The notes: a model not told the origin generated them from the letters alone. Positions 35,316 to 46,400 are shown, counted from the first letter of the stretch. The stretch: DNA of 64,000 bases from Hermatobates lingyangjiaoensis (GCA_026182355.1 JAPFBL010000537.1:65001-129000), one strand, 5' to 3'. Translations and numbers: made by a program.

Positions 35316-35706
35316 CAGTGACGTAGCAATAACTCCCCCCCCCGCACTACTACATTTATGTGAAATCTTTTTATCGTATACATATTATACAGTCGTCATC
35401 AAAGAAAAACCAAAGATTTTTCAAAAAAAAAACAACAACAAATTATAAGAAAAAAATCATAAAAAATATAATAAATAAATAAAAAATAACTTTCAACCCC
35501 TTTAAAAAAATAGTTTATTGAAAAATTTAAAATAAATTTATTTTTAATTTATAAATATTACAGTTGGAGAATCAGTTTTAAAACACTATTACACATATAA
35601 AACATAAAAAAATTATGACCTCAAAAAAAATCAATTTGGTATACAATTTCCGATCCTTTTTTTTTTCTATTTTCTATTTTACTATTTTTAGTTTTTGCTC
35701 TAAACG

Positions 35707-35737
<31 letters not shown>

Positions 35738-35753
35738 TACTGCTACGCCACTG
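35316..35753. mobile_element. hAT MITE with C runs and 8-bp duplication
   Basis: Ends CAGTGACGTAGCA and TGCTACGCCACTG are inverted repeats of the CAGTGGCGTAGC type common in hAT elements. Flanks CGATTATA (35308-35315) and TGATTATA (35754-35761) match at seven of eight bases. A run of nine C is near the left end and 31 C (35707-35737) near the right. Confidence 0.9.
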
Positions 35754-35761
35754 TGATTATA

Positions 35762-36039
35762 TGCGTTGAAGATGAAACTAATACGGGTTTGTTTTACACT
35801 TAATAAGATAATGAGTGGTTAATTATCCAATTAAGTTTTTATGGTAATTACTGTTTTTTTCTTTTATATATAAAAAGAAATCACAATTTATGTAAATCAA
35901 AATTATGTAAATTATACCTTTATTCAAGGTAATGCATACAATAGGGTTTAAGAATTTTTTTTTTGTTCAAAAAAAAACACAAAAAATAAATAAATAAATG
36001 AAGGATAATATTCTAACGTAGTGCAATCAGTTATTATGT
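35762..36039. other. A+T-rich intergenic DNA
   Basis: No supported feature. Confidence 0.4.
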
Positions 36040-36312
36040 GGTATTTACTCATTGTAGGATAAAAAGCTAATGAAATGGTCACCACATATAAAAATTTTAA
36101 TGGTGTAAACAACGCGTTTCGAACAAGTAGTGTCCTTCCTCAGTCATTAACTAAGGGTGAGTATCTGTGCTACAGTTGTACCTTAGTTCTCACTTAGACA
36201 CTCACCCTTAGTTAATGCCTGAGGAAGAACACTATGTGTTCGAAACGCATTGTTTATACGATTAAATTTTTTTATATGTGGAGACCATTTCATTAGCTTT
36301 TTACCCTACAAG
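36040..36312. mobile_element. family M foldback
   Basis: Arms mirror AAAAAGCTAATGAAATGGTC and ACTAAGGGTGAGT-type words. Minus motif 36112-36146 and plus motif 36216-36254 each have CUGAGGA, stem II GAACAC/GUGUUC-like, GAA and an ACGCRU word. Stem I is weak. Confidence 0.8.
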
Positions 36313-36696
36313 GATAATATTTTCTTTTTTTTAACTATTTTAATTTTAATTCGATAGAAAAAAAATAATAATAAAATTAAACCTAAATTTCATTAGTAAG
36401 CAATTCTTTTACATCTAATATTTTTTTTTTCTAAATTTTCCTAGAAAAAATTAAAAGCACCATCATTAATTACTGAATAATGAAATGTTTCATTAATCTT
36501 TTATTTAGTTCACAATAAATAAATTCAATATATTTTATTTATATCGAGATAAATGGGATTCAATTGGAAACATTTATTGGAACTGTTTCCAAAAAAAAAT
36601 CAGAAATTAAAAAAAAATTCGATAAATTTAATCAAATTTAAATAATAAAGATTTTAATTGAAACAAAACCTAACTACGAAAATAAAACAGTTCCAT

Positions 36697-36721
<25 letters not shown>

Positions 36722-36727
<6 letters not shown>

Positions 36728-37014
36728 TGTGTTGAACTGAATTGCCTTAATCAAACATACCTTTCTTTTGAGCAGTTTTTCATATTTTCTTGATAATTTC
36801 AAATAATATCAAATGTTATTCAATAAATATTGATGGCCAACCAGAGTTTTGCTCAAATAATTCACCAACTAAATCAAGACGATTTGAAAATATCAAGAAA
36901 GTATGAAAAACTGCTCAAAAGAAAGGTATGTTTGATTAAGGCAATTAAGTTCAACACAATTTATATAAAAGAAGGTCTGTTCCCTATTTATACTAATATA
37001 TATATATATATATA
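36722..37014. mobile_element. Penelope-like N-terminal fragment, palindromic
   Basis: The plus arm encodes NQSFAQIIHQLNQDD, KYEKLLKRK and KEGLFPIYTN, then enters (TA)n at 36991-37014. The left arm mirrors 36895-36963 and begins after (TA)n at 36695-36721. The N-terminal motif equals that at 37484 and 37976 in layout. Confidence 0.65.
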
Positions 37015-37146
37015 TATTTATTTTGTTGAACGACCTTTGTACTGTGGCATGAATAAATTTCATTGTCCATCTTTCAAGTGTCCTCATCTTTGTTTTAAAC
37101 CTTTCTGGTATTAAATATACTAGTTCTCCAAATGCTTTATTATTTA

Positions 37147-37187
37147 TAACTGACATGTTTCGGTCTCCTTGACCATCTTCAGAGTTA
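37147..37187 (-). ncRNA. hammerhead-like ribozyme, family L, minus arm
   Basis: Stem I UAACU/AGUUA, core CUGAAGA, extra U, stem II GGUC/GACC with loop AAGGA, GAA, self-complementary ACAUGU, then C. The GUC cleavage triplet is canonical. It lies directly upstream of a Penelope-like N-terminal frame on the same strand. Confidence 0.7.
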
Positions 37188-37241
37188 ATCATTTTTATAA
37201 AAAAAAAATACAGAAAAAAATCATTTTTTTATATAAATTAT

Positions 37242-37282
37242 TAACTCTGAAGATGGTCAAGTAGACCGAAACATGTCAGTTA
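37242..37282 (+). ncRNA. hammerhead-like ribozyme, family L, plus arm
   Basis: Stem I UAACU (37242-37246) with AGUUA (37278-37282), five Watson-Crick pairs. Core CUGAAGA 37247-37253, extra U, stem II GGUC/GACC with loop AAGUA, GAA 37268-37270, ACAUGU 37271-37276, and C 37277 before the predicted cleavage. All conserved bases are present. The ORF of the Penelope-like fragment begins within the 3' strand of stem I. Confidence 0.75.
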
Positions 37283-37433
37283 TAAAGAATAATAAAGCAT
37301 TTGGAGAACTAGTGTATTTAGTACCAGAAAGATTTAAAACAAAAATGAGAAAACTTGAAAGATGGACAATGAAATTTATTCATGCCACAGTACAATGGTC
37401 GTTCAACAAAACACACATACACCCACTCATATA

Positions 37434-37436
<3 letters not shown>

Positions 37437-37483
<47 letters not shown>
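37437..37483. repeat. (TA)n microsatellite
   Basis: About 45 bases of TA shared as the outer boundary of two neighbouring Penelope-like palindromes. Confidence 0.95.
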
Positions 37484-37486
<3 letters not shown>

Positions 37487-37975
37487 TGTAACTAGGTAGC
37501 AGACCTTCGTTTATACAAACATTATTAAATTTCTTCCCAACTTCTCTATCTATTATTTTTCGATACAGTTTTTCAAGATTTCGGATCTCACATTTCCATT
37601 TACTTGGTACTAAGTACAACAGTTCACCAAAAGATTTGTTCGTATAATCCATTTTAATGTATAACTTTTATTTATGTTTTCTATTTTTAATTGTATAGTG
37701 AGTAGCTTTGATTTATCTATTAATTATCAAACCCTGAGGATGGTCAATGATGACCGAAACGTTGGTCTGTATTTTTATTTGTAGTAATTTTTTCATCATT
37801 AAAATGGATTGTACGAACAAATCTTTTGGTGAACTGTTGTACTTAGTACCAAGTAAATGGAAATGTGAGATCCGAAATCTTGAAAAATTGTATCGAAAAA
37901 TAATACATAGAGAAGTTGGGAAGAAATTTAATAATGTTTATATATATATATTTATATATATATATATATATATAT
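37484..37975. mobile_element. Penelope-like foldback, SFGELLYLVPSKWK protein
   Basis: The minus arm (37652-37484) encodes SFGELLYLVPSKWK, RNLEKLYRKIIDREVG, INEGLLPSYTN, then (TA)n. The plus arm (37804-37945) encodes the same N-terminus up to KKFNNVY, then (TA)n. Between the arms the plus-side hammerhead lies at 37731-37766. The protein part corresponds to the N-terminal region of a Penelope-like reverse transcriptase ORF; the RT core is missing. Confidence 0.7.
37731..37766 (+). ncRNA. hammerhead-like ribozyme upstream of Penelope-like ORF
   Basis: Stem I ACC/GGU, core CUGAGGA, extra U, stem II GGUCA/UGACC, GAA, self-complementary ACGU, then U. The ORF start (ATG 37804) follows 38 bases later. 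Stem I is only three pairs. Confidence 0.6.
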
Positions 37976-38186
37976 TTGTAAAAGTTGGGAGCAGTCCTTC
38001 TTTAATACATGCTTTTAAAAACTGGATGTCTGTTTCCACTTGATTCAATTTCGTCTTATATTTTTCCAAATTACGAAATTTTTTCTTCAACTCAACTTAA
38101 GTTGAGCTCTGAGTTGAAGAAAAAATTTCGTAATTTGTAAAAATATAAGACGAAATTGAATTAAGTGGAAACAGACATCCAGTTTT

Positions 38187-38195
<9 letters not shown>
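37976..38195. mobile_element. Penelope-like N-terminal fragment, palindromic
   Basis: The minus arm encodes KKFRNLEKYKTKLNQVETD, IQFLKACIKEGLLPTFTN and then (TA)n. The FLKxCxxxxLLP layout is the hallmark of the N-terminal region of Penelope-like proteins. The plus arm is a mirror truncated after CATCCAGTTTTTA into (TA)n at 38190-38227. Confidence 0.7.
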
Positions 38196-38229
<34 letters not shown>

Positions 38230-38233
<4 letters not shown>

Positions 38234-39120
38234 GAATCCAATTCTAACATACTTACAGTGAGTCAGCATTTTTAAATTGAATCACAAATTATTATTTACA
38301 TACTATTCTACACTTCGTAGTAGAAATATACATATAATAAAAAGTTTTATTCATTTGATACATTTACTGTATTAAACTTTAATAAACAAAACAAATAACT
38401 AAATTCAGTTCACAAATGTCTTGAACACGCTACTAAATCATTTTATATCTTATTGTTTTTTTTTAAATTCATAATTTATAACAGCATATATCTATGTATA
38501 CATATATGTATATATAACCATGGTTATTAAAAACCATGAAATTTTTTTTTTATATCTACATTCTATTTAAAGAATTATTATTGATAAGGGTTTTCCTTTC
38601 TTTCTTTCATTTTTTTTTTGTCACATTTAAAAATATTTTTTTTTTATGAAATTGTTTGAAAATTTCATTTAAAAAAGATGGGATCAATATTATATGAAAA
38701 AAATAATGGCAGTGACCTTACTGAGGAATAGATAAAAAGAGAATGAGAATAATCTTGATGATAATTACTAAAGGATGTTAATTAAAAGATTTAATAAAAT
38801 GAAATAATAGTACAGAAGAAAAAAAAAAAACATTTTCAAAGGTCCCTGCTTCTATGATAACGGTATTTGTTGAAAAGCTGTACTGGGTATTTATAAAAAA
38901 GAAAAGGCGAATTACTTTCCCACCTGATTAAAAAAAATAACAAAAAAAAACATATCTATTGAATAATATACTGATAGTCCAGCATACAAACATAATATCT
39001 TTGTATGAATTATTTATCTTTTATATATTATATAAAAGATAAATAATTCATATCCGAAAATTAATTCACTTTGTGAAAAGAATGTGGTCAACTAGTTTCA
39101 AATGTTACCCATCTTCAAGA
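38230..39120. other. A+T-rich intergenic DNA
   Basis: A perfect hairpin of about 22-bp arms (GAATTATTTATCTTTTATAT) is at 39007-39051. No gene supported. Confidence 0.5.
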
Positions 39121-39147
39121 GAACTATCTCATAACACCTGTTATTGG

Positions 39148-39179
<32 letters not shown>

Positions 39180-39521
39180 AACTCCTAAATTGTTATTGAC
39201 CTCTTCTATTCTATGTTTTGTTATTGAGGGCTAGGTCAAATAAAAGAAAATAAACTCCTTCCTAGGCCGACGTTTCGATGTATTTGTACATCATCTTTAG
39301 GGCTAAAATTAGAGCAAGAACTATAATACATTTACCAAAACAATCTACAACTCACATTTGTGTTAGTTCTCTATGTGAGTTGTAGATTGTTTTGGTAAAT
39401 GTATTATAGTTCTTACTCTAATTTTTAGCCCTGAAGATGATGTACAAATACATCGAAACGTCGGCCTAGGAAGGAGTTTATTTTCTTTTATTTGACCTAG
39501 CCCTCAATAACATAACATAGA
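39180..39521. mobile_element. family H foldback between (TA)n tracts
   Basis: Arms of about 155 bp are nearly perfect mirrors, from AACTCCTAAATTG / GAGGGCTAGGTC outward to the centre at 39362. (TA)n at 39150-39178 and 39522-39538. Confidence 0.9.
39428..39465 (+). ncRNA. hammerhead-like ribozyme, family H
   Basis: Stem I GCC/GGC, core CUGAAGA, extra U, stem II GAUGUA/UACAUC with loop CAAA, GAA, self-complementary ACGU, then C, giving a GUC site. The mirror arm (39266-39303) has CUAAAGA, a change at the invariant G5. Confidence 0.6.
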
Positions 39522-39572
39522 ATATATATATATATATATTATGATGTCCTTTTCTTGACCAACTGTTCATAT

Positions 39573-39885
39573 ATTTTTTTGAGATTTATTGAGGGTTTTT
39601 GGTCTAATATTCAAAAAACTTCGTTGCCAACGTTTCAATAAACATTATTAACATTATAAATATTATTAAAACAAACTTAAATATAAAAATCTATAGTTTT
39701 ACCGTTATAATTTTTCAATTTTTTGTTGACCATGTACATAATAGCAAATAATAGACCAGTTTTGTTGAAATAAGTGTGCTAAATGTAACAATGTTTTTAG
39801 CCCTGAAGATGATATAAATATATATATCGAAACGTTGGCAACGAAGTTTTTTGAATATTAGACCAAAAACCCTCAATAAATCTCG
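39573..39885. mobile_element. family I foldback
   Basis: Left word TTATTGAGGGTTTTTGGTC is mirrored by GACCAAAAACCCTCAATAA at the right. The left motif is decayed. The right motif at 39800-39839 has GCC-CUGAAGA-U-GAUAUA...UAUAUC-GAA-ACGU-U-GGC, all consensus bases present. Confidence 0.75.
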
Positions 39886-39908
39886 AATATATATATATAT
39901 ATATATAT

Positions 39909-40210
39909 ACAATTAAAAGAAACGGTCCAGCGGACTTTTTTACAATAAAATAAAAAACGAAGGAAACACACAGAAAGACACAGACATAACTCACATCGAT
40001 ATTTCGACAATCGTCGTCATTAGGAGGTGCGAAGAGCGAAGAGTCCCGCAGGAAGACAGGGCGGTACTTGAGCACTTGAGTACCGCCCTGTCTTCCTGCG
40101 GGACTCTTCGCTCTTCGCTCTTCGCACCTCCTGATGACGACGATTGTCGAAATATCGATGTGAGTTATGTCTGTGTCTTTCTGTGTGTTTCCTTCGTTTT
40201 TTATTTTATT
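39909..40210. mobile_element. family B foldback between (TA)n tracts
   Basis: Arms of about 145 bp mirror ACGAAGGAAACACACAGA and CCCGCAGGAAGACAGGGCGG words around a centre near 40075. (TA)n at 39887-39908 and 40211-40236. Same family as 56432-56745 and 60826-61018. Confidence 0.9.
40125..40162 (+). ncRNA. hammerhead-like ribozyme, family B
   Basis: Stem I CACCUC/GAUGUG (five of six pairs), core CUGAUGA, extra C, stem II GAC/GUC with loop GAUU, GAA, self-complementary AUAU, then C. The mirror arm has CUAAUGA. Confidence 0.6.
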
Positions 40211-40418
40211 GTATATATATATATATATATATATATGTGTGATCCAACCACAATAAGAAAATGGGAAAACAAGACTAAGATCTTTCAACCGTAACAATCG
40301 GTCTTCGTCAAAGTCAAAAACCCATTTTCTTATTGTGGTTTGATCATTGATTGTTATTTCACGTGTTTATATTAAATCTTTTTATATATATTTAAAATAA
40401 ACTGTGACACATAGACAG

Positions 40419-40420
<2 letters not shown>

Positions 40421-40465
<45 letters not shown>
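40421..40465. repeat. (TA)n microsatellite
   Basis: About 45 bases of TA between two family F arms (40245-40345 and 40485-40680). Confidence 0.95.
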
Positions 40466-40467
<2 letters not shown>

Positions 40468-40484
40468 ATTTCACATAAACACGT

Positions 40485-40680
40485 GAAATAAAAATCGAAG
40501 ATCAAACCACAATATGAAATGGGAAAACAAGACTAAGATTTTTCAACTGTAACAAGCGGTCTTTGTCAGAGTTAAAAATCCAACTAGGGTGGTCAGTTGG
40601 ATTTTTTACTCTGACGAAGAGCGCTTGTTACGGTTGAAAGATCTTAGTAATGTTTTCCCTTTCATATTGTCGTTTGATTA
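40485..40680. mobile_element. family F foldback
   Basis: Mirrored CAACTGTAACAAGCGGTCTT and GACTCTGACGAAGA-type words, with GATCAAACCACAATATG at the left end and its decayed mirror at the right. Plus core CUGACGA is intact; stem II has one mismatch. Confidence 0.8.
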
Positions 40681-40990
40681 TTGAACTGTGGCACATAGAC
40701 AGAAACATAACAAACACTCACTTTTCAATATTTCGACCGTAATGACTGTCGTCCTCAGGAGAAGAAGTGAATTGACAGAGAGACAACAGTCAATACTGTT
40801 AATTAAAGTTAACTAATTTTATTAACTAATTAACAGTTAACTATCAGTTAATTAACAGTTAACTAACTGTTAGTTAGTTAACTGTCGTCTCTCCGTCAAT
40901 TCAGTTCTTCTCCTGAGGACGACCGCCATTACGGTCGAAATATTAAAAATTGAGTATTTGTTATGTTTCTGTTTATGTGTCACAGTTATT
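40681..40990. mobile_element. family C foldback
   Basis: Outer word GTGGCACATAGACAGAAACA and its mirror TGTTTCTGTTTATGTGTCAC. The minus motif at 40721-40764 has a full core and stem I CUUCUC/GAAAAG. The plus motif at 40907-40950 has perfect stem II but stem I is lost. Confidence 0.8.
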
Positions 40991-41089
40991 TTAAGTGGTT
41001 TATATCGTGGCATATATATATTCCCCATGAAACTAAACCTAAAAGGTAATCATTTTTTAGCACTTATTTATTAATATATACTATTTTTG

Positions 41090-41131
<42 letters not shown>

Positions 41132-41340
41132 AAAGATCCGTGTGGACAATAAACACTTTAACGATATTTAAAGTATATATATATATATATATATATTCCC
41201 CATGAAACTAAACCTAAAAGATAATCATTTTTTAGCACTATTTTATTAATACGAGTATATACTATTTTTGTTTTCTATTTATAGTTATTCTATTGTTTTA
41301 CATTATTATATCAACCAATAACACATATTATTAGATCAGT

Positions 41341-42570
41341 TTTTCCAAAGGGTCTGCAGGTCAATGAAAAGGCTTCTGGCAGTCTTTTTGCAATAGATTT
41401 TTAGAACAGTTCTAATAATTTAACTGTTTCATTTAAATTTTTTTTCTGTCAATTCTTTCTTTTCAATTCCTTTCCAACCTTGCAAAGAGTTCCAGGTCAA
41501 TGGATTATTAGAATAGCACTATCTCTTTGTAAAGATTTGCAGGTCAATAAATAGGGTTCCAGTACTGATTCTGCAATGGATTATTAGAATAGCACTATCT
41601 CTTTGGAAAGATTTGCAGGTCAATAAATAGGGTTCCAGTACTGATTCTGCAATGGATTATTAGAATAGCACTATCTCTTTGTAAAGATTTGCAGGTCAAT
41701 AAATAGGCGTCCGTTACTGATTCTGCAATGGATTATTAGAATAGCACTATCTTTGCAATGGATTATTAGAATAGCACTATCTCTTTGTAAAGATTTGCAG
41801 GTCAATGAATAGGTTTCCAGAACTGATTCTGCAATGGATTATTAGAATAGCACTATCTCTTTGTAAAGATTTGCAGGTCAATGAATAGGTTTCCAGAACT
41901 GATTCTGCAATGGATTATTAGGATAGCACTATCTCTTTGTAAAGATTTGCAGGTCAATGAATAGGTTTCCAGAACTGATTCTGCAATGGATTATTAGAAT
42001 AGCACTATCTCTTTGTAAAGATTTGCAGGTCAATGAATAGGTTTCCAGATCTGATTCTGCAATGGATTATTAGAATAGCACTATCTCTTTGTAAAGATTT
42101 GCAGGTCAATAAATAGGTTTCCAGTACTGATTCTGCAATGGATTATTAGAATAGCACTATCTGTTTGGAAAGAGTTGCAGGGCAGTAAATAGGCTTCCAG
42201 TACTGATTCAGCAATGGATTATTAGAATAGCACTATCTCTTTGTAAAGATTTGCAGGTCAATAAATAGGCTTCCAGTACTGATTCTGCAATGGATTATTA
42301 GAATAGCACTATCTGTTTGGAAAGAGTTGCAGGTCAATAAATAGGCTTCCAGTACTGATTCTGCAATGGATTATTAGAATAGCACTATCTGTTTGGAAAG
42401 AGTTGCAGGTCAATAAATAGGTTTCCAGAACTGATTCTGCAATGGATTATTAGAATAGTACTATCTCTTTGGAAAGATTTGCAGGATATTGAATAAGCTT
42501 CCTTCTCTGATTCTGCAATGGATTATTAGAACAGTTCTTTTTCCTTGAAATGAATTGCAGCCAATGATTC
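41341..42570. repeat. 76-bp minisatellite, about 14 copies
   Basis: Unit GCAATGGATTATTAGAATAG, CACTATCTCTTTGTAAAGAT, TTGCAGGTCAATAAATAGG, then TTCCAGTACTGATTCT. It lies about 650 bp beyond the 3' end of the VGLUT coding region. Confidence 0.95.
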
Positions 42571-42998
42571 CAGAATGCAATATTATATCAGACCAATGCT
42601 AGTGGACCACCTTCAAAACCGATGAAACACCATAAATAACATATAAAAGTAGTGAATTTGCAATTATTTACTATTTAAAAGAATAAATATAAATTCCTAT
42701 ACTCGTTTTTTTTATTATTATTATATTTTATTAATTGAGAATGAATGGAAGCCATAAAAAAAATCATAATTGATTTTAAATTATTTCATATATAAATTAT
42801 AATTGAATGACTTTGCTCTCTTGGAGATGACGAATGACATGTCTACTGAAAATATAGTATTTCAGATGGGCGACTAAAAAAATAGATATTTTGTGAGAGA
42901 TTTATGCGTTTTGATAACAATTATTATGGTAACATTAATTTTGTGTTAATTACGTCAAATTAGTATATATATGAAGGCGACATATAATTGAAGTGCAA

Positions 42999-43004
42999 TT
43001 TATT
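42999..43004 (-). terminator. candidate VGLUT poly(A) signal
   Basis: AATAAA on the minus strand, about 215 bases after the stop codon. Position is plausible; the hexamer alone is weak evidence in A+T-rich DNA. Confidence 0.35.
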
Positions 43005-43216
43005 AAATTGCATTAATTTCGGACATGGAGTTTAACTAATTTATGGCAAAATCAATTCTGCTCAAGACATTTTCACAAAAAATTTTTGTAAATAGCTAAT
43101 TTTTCTTTTTTTTTTTTGACTAGTTTATGTAGTTATCCAGGTTTTTAGTGATATTATTGCATTTTGATTTGATGGAGGATGTTTGATATTATATATATAT
43201 ATATATGTTTGGTTGG

Positions 43217-43432
43217 TTACTGATTGAGGAAGGGGTTGTTGGAGGAAAGCGGGGGCGGTTGGGCTGGAGGCGGGTGGGCCGGGGGCGGTGGGTGCACTGG
43301 AGGCGGCGGCCTCTGCGGTTGGCCTTCGTCATACATGTATGTATCTGTGGGTTGTGGTTGGACAGGCTGTGTGACTGTATGTGAGCCGTATGTATTCTCG
43401 TCCAAAGCTCCGTAAGTCACCACCTTGTTGTC
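43217..43432 (-). CDS. VGlut: VGLUT terminal exon, proline-rich tail
   Basis: Acceptor ATTTTAACAG, stop TAA at 43219-43217. Seventy-one codons: [14 protein letters not shown], then a cytosolic tail with [15 protein letters not shown] and an end NPFLNQ. The Y-G-A motif occurs near the C-terminus of vertebrate VGLUTs, and VGLUT1 also has polyproline there, known to bind SH3 proteins such as endophilin. Local G+C is far higher than the flanks. Confidence 0.9.
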   Translation of the reverse strand, partial: DNKVVTYGALDENTYGSHTVTQPVQPQPTDTYMYDEGQPQRPPPPVHPPPPAHPPPAQPPPLSSNNPFLNQ

Positions 43433-46400
43433 CTGTTAAAATATAATCAAATGGATCAAACTAAACACAAACTAAAGGGGGTCAGGCTAGCTCAGTGGTT
43501 ACGTGCTCACCTCTGAACTGATAGGACCGGGGTTCGATCCTCACCTGGCCCTCGATTTTTATTTATGCAGCATGTGAATAAATCTGAGCACGTCGTCCCT
43601 CGGAGAAGGACGTTAAACTGTCGGTCCCGAGCCTATACGATGTCAGGTACTCCTTAAACATCCCTACTCTAAATACACTTGAGTTAGGCAAAATTTAAGA
43701 CTCCCACTGTAGAATCAATCTTCATTGTGTGGTATCACAAAGGGCCAATGCTCGGCCTACGTGTGTTCCCTTGTGGAACAGCTACTGCAACCTAACCTAA
43801 TCTAAACTAAACACATTAGTCCTGACAATAAATTATGTCATATTCAAAGTTTTTAAACATATTATAAGGTATACTTGTGTTGACCTTTACACGCACCAAG
43901 CCAAAATTTCAGGTCATATCGTTTTTAAAACAAGTCAGGTTGTCATTGTACGATTTGCCCTGGCAACGCCAGGTGGACCACTCGGAGTCCCGCAACTCGA
44001 TGCTATACGTGCAACAGATGTTTTTAACTTCGCGAAACGTTTACACTGGGTACGAATTTTATTATTCGGAGCAAAAAAGGACATCCCGTGTAACATGGCT
44101 AGCTGTGACGTAACCGTTACCCTACCTTAAGCATTGTTTAATATTCACTAATGTCAAAAATGACTACACAAAAGTATACATCTATGTTTTTTTGGCTATT
44201 ATATATTCTATTATAACATATTATATAGTAGACTGGATTAATTACTACATTAACATAAATACATAAACCATACATAATCATTACTCTGTTTTCAACTTTT
44301 ATTATAGGTATTCCTCACCAAAAACTGTTAATTAGGACCACGAGAGGTGACATAAGTCGAAAAACGTCTAGCCAATGTGCTAACTAGGAGACTTTAACGG
44401 AAAATAGGTAGGTAGTCAACACTTATTGTTTGTGTACAGTTTTGTGATTTTGGCTAACGTAAGATTGTCAGCAAATGACGTAATCGTAATTGTGGATAAT
44501 CAAAATTAACAGCTGATTCTGGCTGACGTAAAATAGTCAGTAAATGACGTAATCGTAATTGTGGATAATCAAAATGAACAGCTGATTCTGGATGACGTAA
44601 AATAGTCAGCAAATGACGTAATCGTAATTGTGGATAAACAAAATTAACAGCTGATTCCGGCTAACGTAAGATAGTCAGCAAATGACGTAATCGTAGTTGT
44701 GGATAATCAAAATTAACAGCTGATTCTGGCTGACGTAAAATGGTCCGTAAATGATGTAATCGTAGTTGTGGATAATCAAAATTAACAGCTGATTCTGGCT
44801 GACGTAAGATAGTCAGCAAATTACGTAATCGTAATTGTGGATAATCAAAATTAACAGCTGATTCTGGCTGACGATGTAATGTAATGATGTAATGATGTAA
44901 TGATGTAATGACGATGTAAATGATGTAATCGTAGTTGTGGATAATCAAAATTAACAGCTGATTCTGGCTGACGTAAGATAGTCAGCAAATTACGTAATCG
45001 TAATTGTGGATAATCAAAATTAACAGCTGATTCTGGCTGACGTAAGATAGTCTTGAAAAACTGACCCACAGTGCTTAGCACTGTCTTCTCCTTCTTTTAA
45101 AGAATGACACTATTAGGAGTAAAGTATTATAATGGTTTTCTATTTATATTCGAATATTTCTAGCAGACAAACGTAAAGTTGAATATCTGACGTATACAGT
45201 AATCCCTCGCTATTTCGCGGTTCAGTTTTCGCGGGTTCAGTGTTTCGCGGGATCCTGAAATGTTCAATTAAAAAATTAAAAAATATAAAAAAATATTCAA
45301 CTGTAATTACAGTAAAAAATAATTAAAATATAACTCGTAATGAAAAAGTACACTAGTTAGTATTAGAGAAGAAAATATACAGGATTCTTCTTGTACGATC
45401 GAGAAAGATATCAAACAACCAGTGACTTGCTGGGTCAAAATATATTCTACAGTATTAAATTAAAGGTTAATAAAAGCTAGTAAAAAATATTCAATAAAGA
45501 CTAAAAATTAATGAAAAATATTACAACAATATCAATTGTAACAAGAGAATAATAAAAATATCAAAAAATAGGCCTTTTTATCTATAAATTAAAATAAAGG
45601 ATAGTTAAGAATTTTTTTATTTCATTTACTTGCATTATTATTTACTGTGTAATACATTAAGGGTATAACTCTCTCTCTCTCTCTCTTATAGTTGGTAAAG
45701 ACGTAATTTTTTTTTATTAATTATTTTTGTTATTTTTTTCTTGTTGTTTTTCATTTTTATTTACAACACAGTAGAGTATTCAGTAAGGTCAGGATTCTCT
45801 CTCTGTTGGAAAGGTCGTTGTTTGAGCTTTAGAGGCTTTTATAAAGGCGCGTTTATTATTCGCGGATTTTCACTTTTCGCGGGTGTCTTCGGTCAACATT
45901 ATCCGCAAAAAGTGAGGAATTACTGTATTTAACTTTTTTTTTTATTTTTTGTATATTTTTTTTTTTTAAACCAACGTATAATCAAGATTGCCTTAACTTG
46001 AAACAATCGTAAACCAAGGTATACCTCTATAATTATTGACTTAAAATTCGAAAAAAACGATCCAAACTGGACGCAAATCAGTTCACAAACGAAGAAAAGC
46101 AACACACAGTGAAAGAGACACACTTACAAACTCAAAGTTTCGGATGATCCGTCTTCAGAAGAAAAGAGAGAATGGGAGACCAAGCACGCTGGAAACACAA
46201 CGGGTTTCCTGCTGTTGTGTTTCCGGCGTGCTTGGTCGCCCATTCTCTCTTTTCTCCTGAAGACTTTTCACCGGCAGGAAACCCGTTGTGTTTCCAGCGT
46301 GCTTGGTCTCCCATTCTCTCTTTTCTCCTGAAGACGGATCATCCGAAAATTTGAGTCTATAATTATTTTTCATTTTTGACTAGGGAGAATTGAGGGTCTG

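Larger units (their letters stand above)
37015..37440. mobile_element. Penelope-like foldback with two hammerheads and two ORF starts
   Basis: Head-to-head arms join near 37215. From the centre outward each arm has a complete hammerhead motif, a start region MSVI, about 55 codons (KAFGELVYL, PERFKTKMR, LERWTMKFIHATVQ), and then (TA)n. The peptide parallels the SFGELLYLVPSKWK protein at 37731. Outer (TA)n tracts are at 36991-37014 and 37437-37483. Confidence 0.7.

Noticed and set aside
39797..40297. 166-codon minus-strand frame
   Set aside because: It crosses two palindromes and two (TA)n tracts (IYIYIY runs). The mirrored arms produce the same peptide from both sides.
43474..43560. tRNA gene
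   Set aside because: The A and B boxes are good, but the sequence cannot form a full cloverleaf acceptor stem, and the same head plus body recurs as a dispersed SINE with target duplications.
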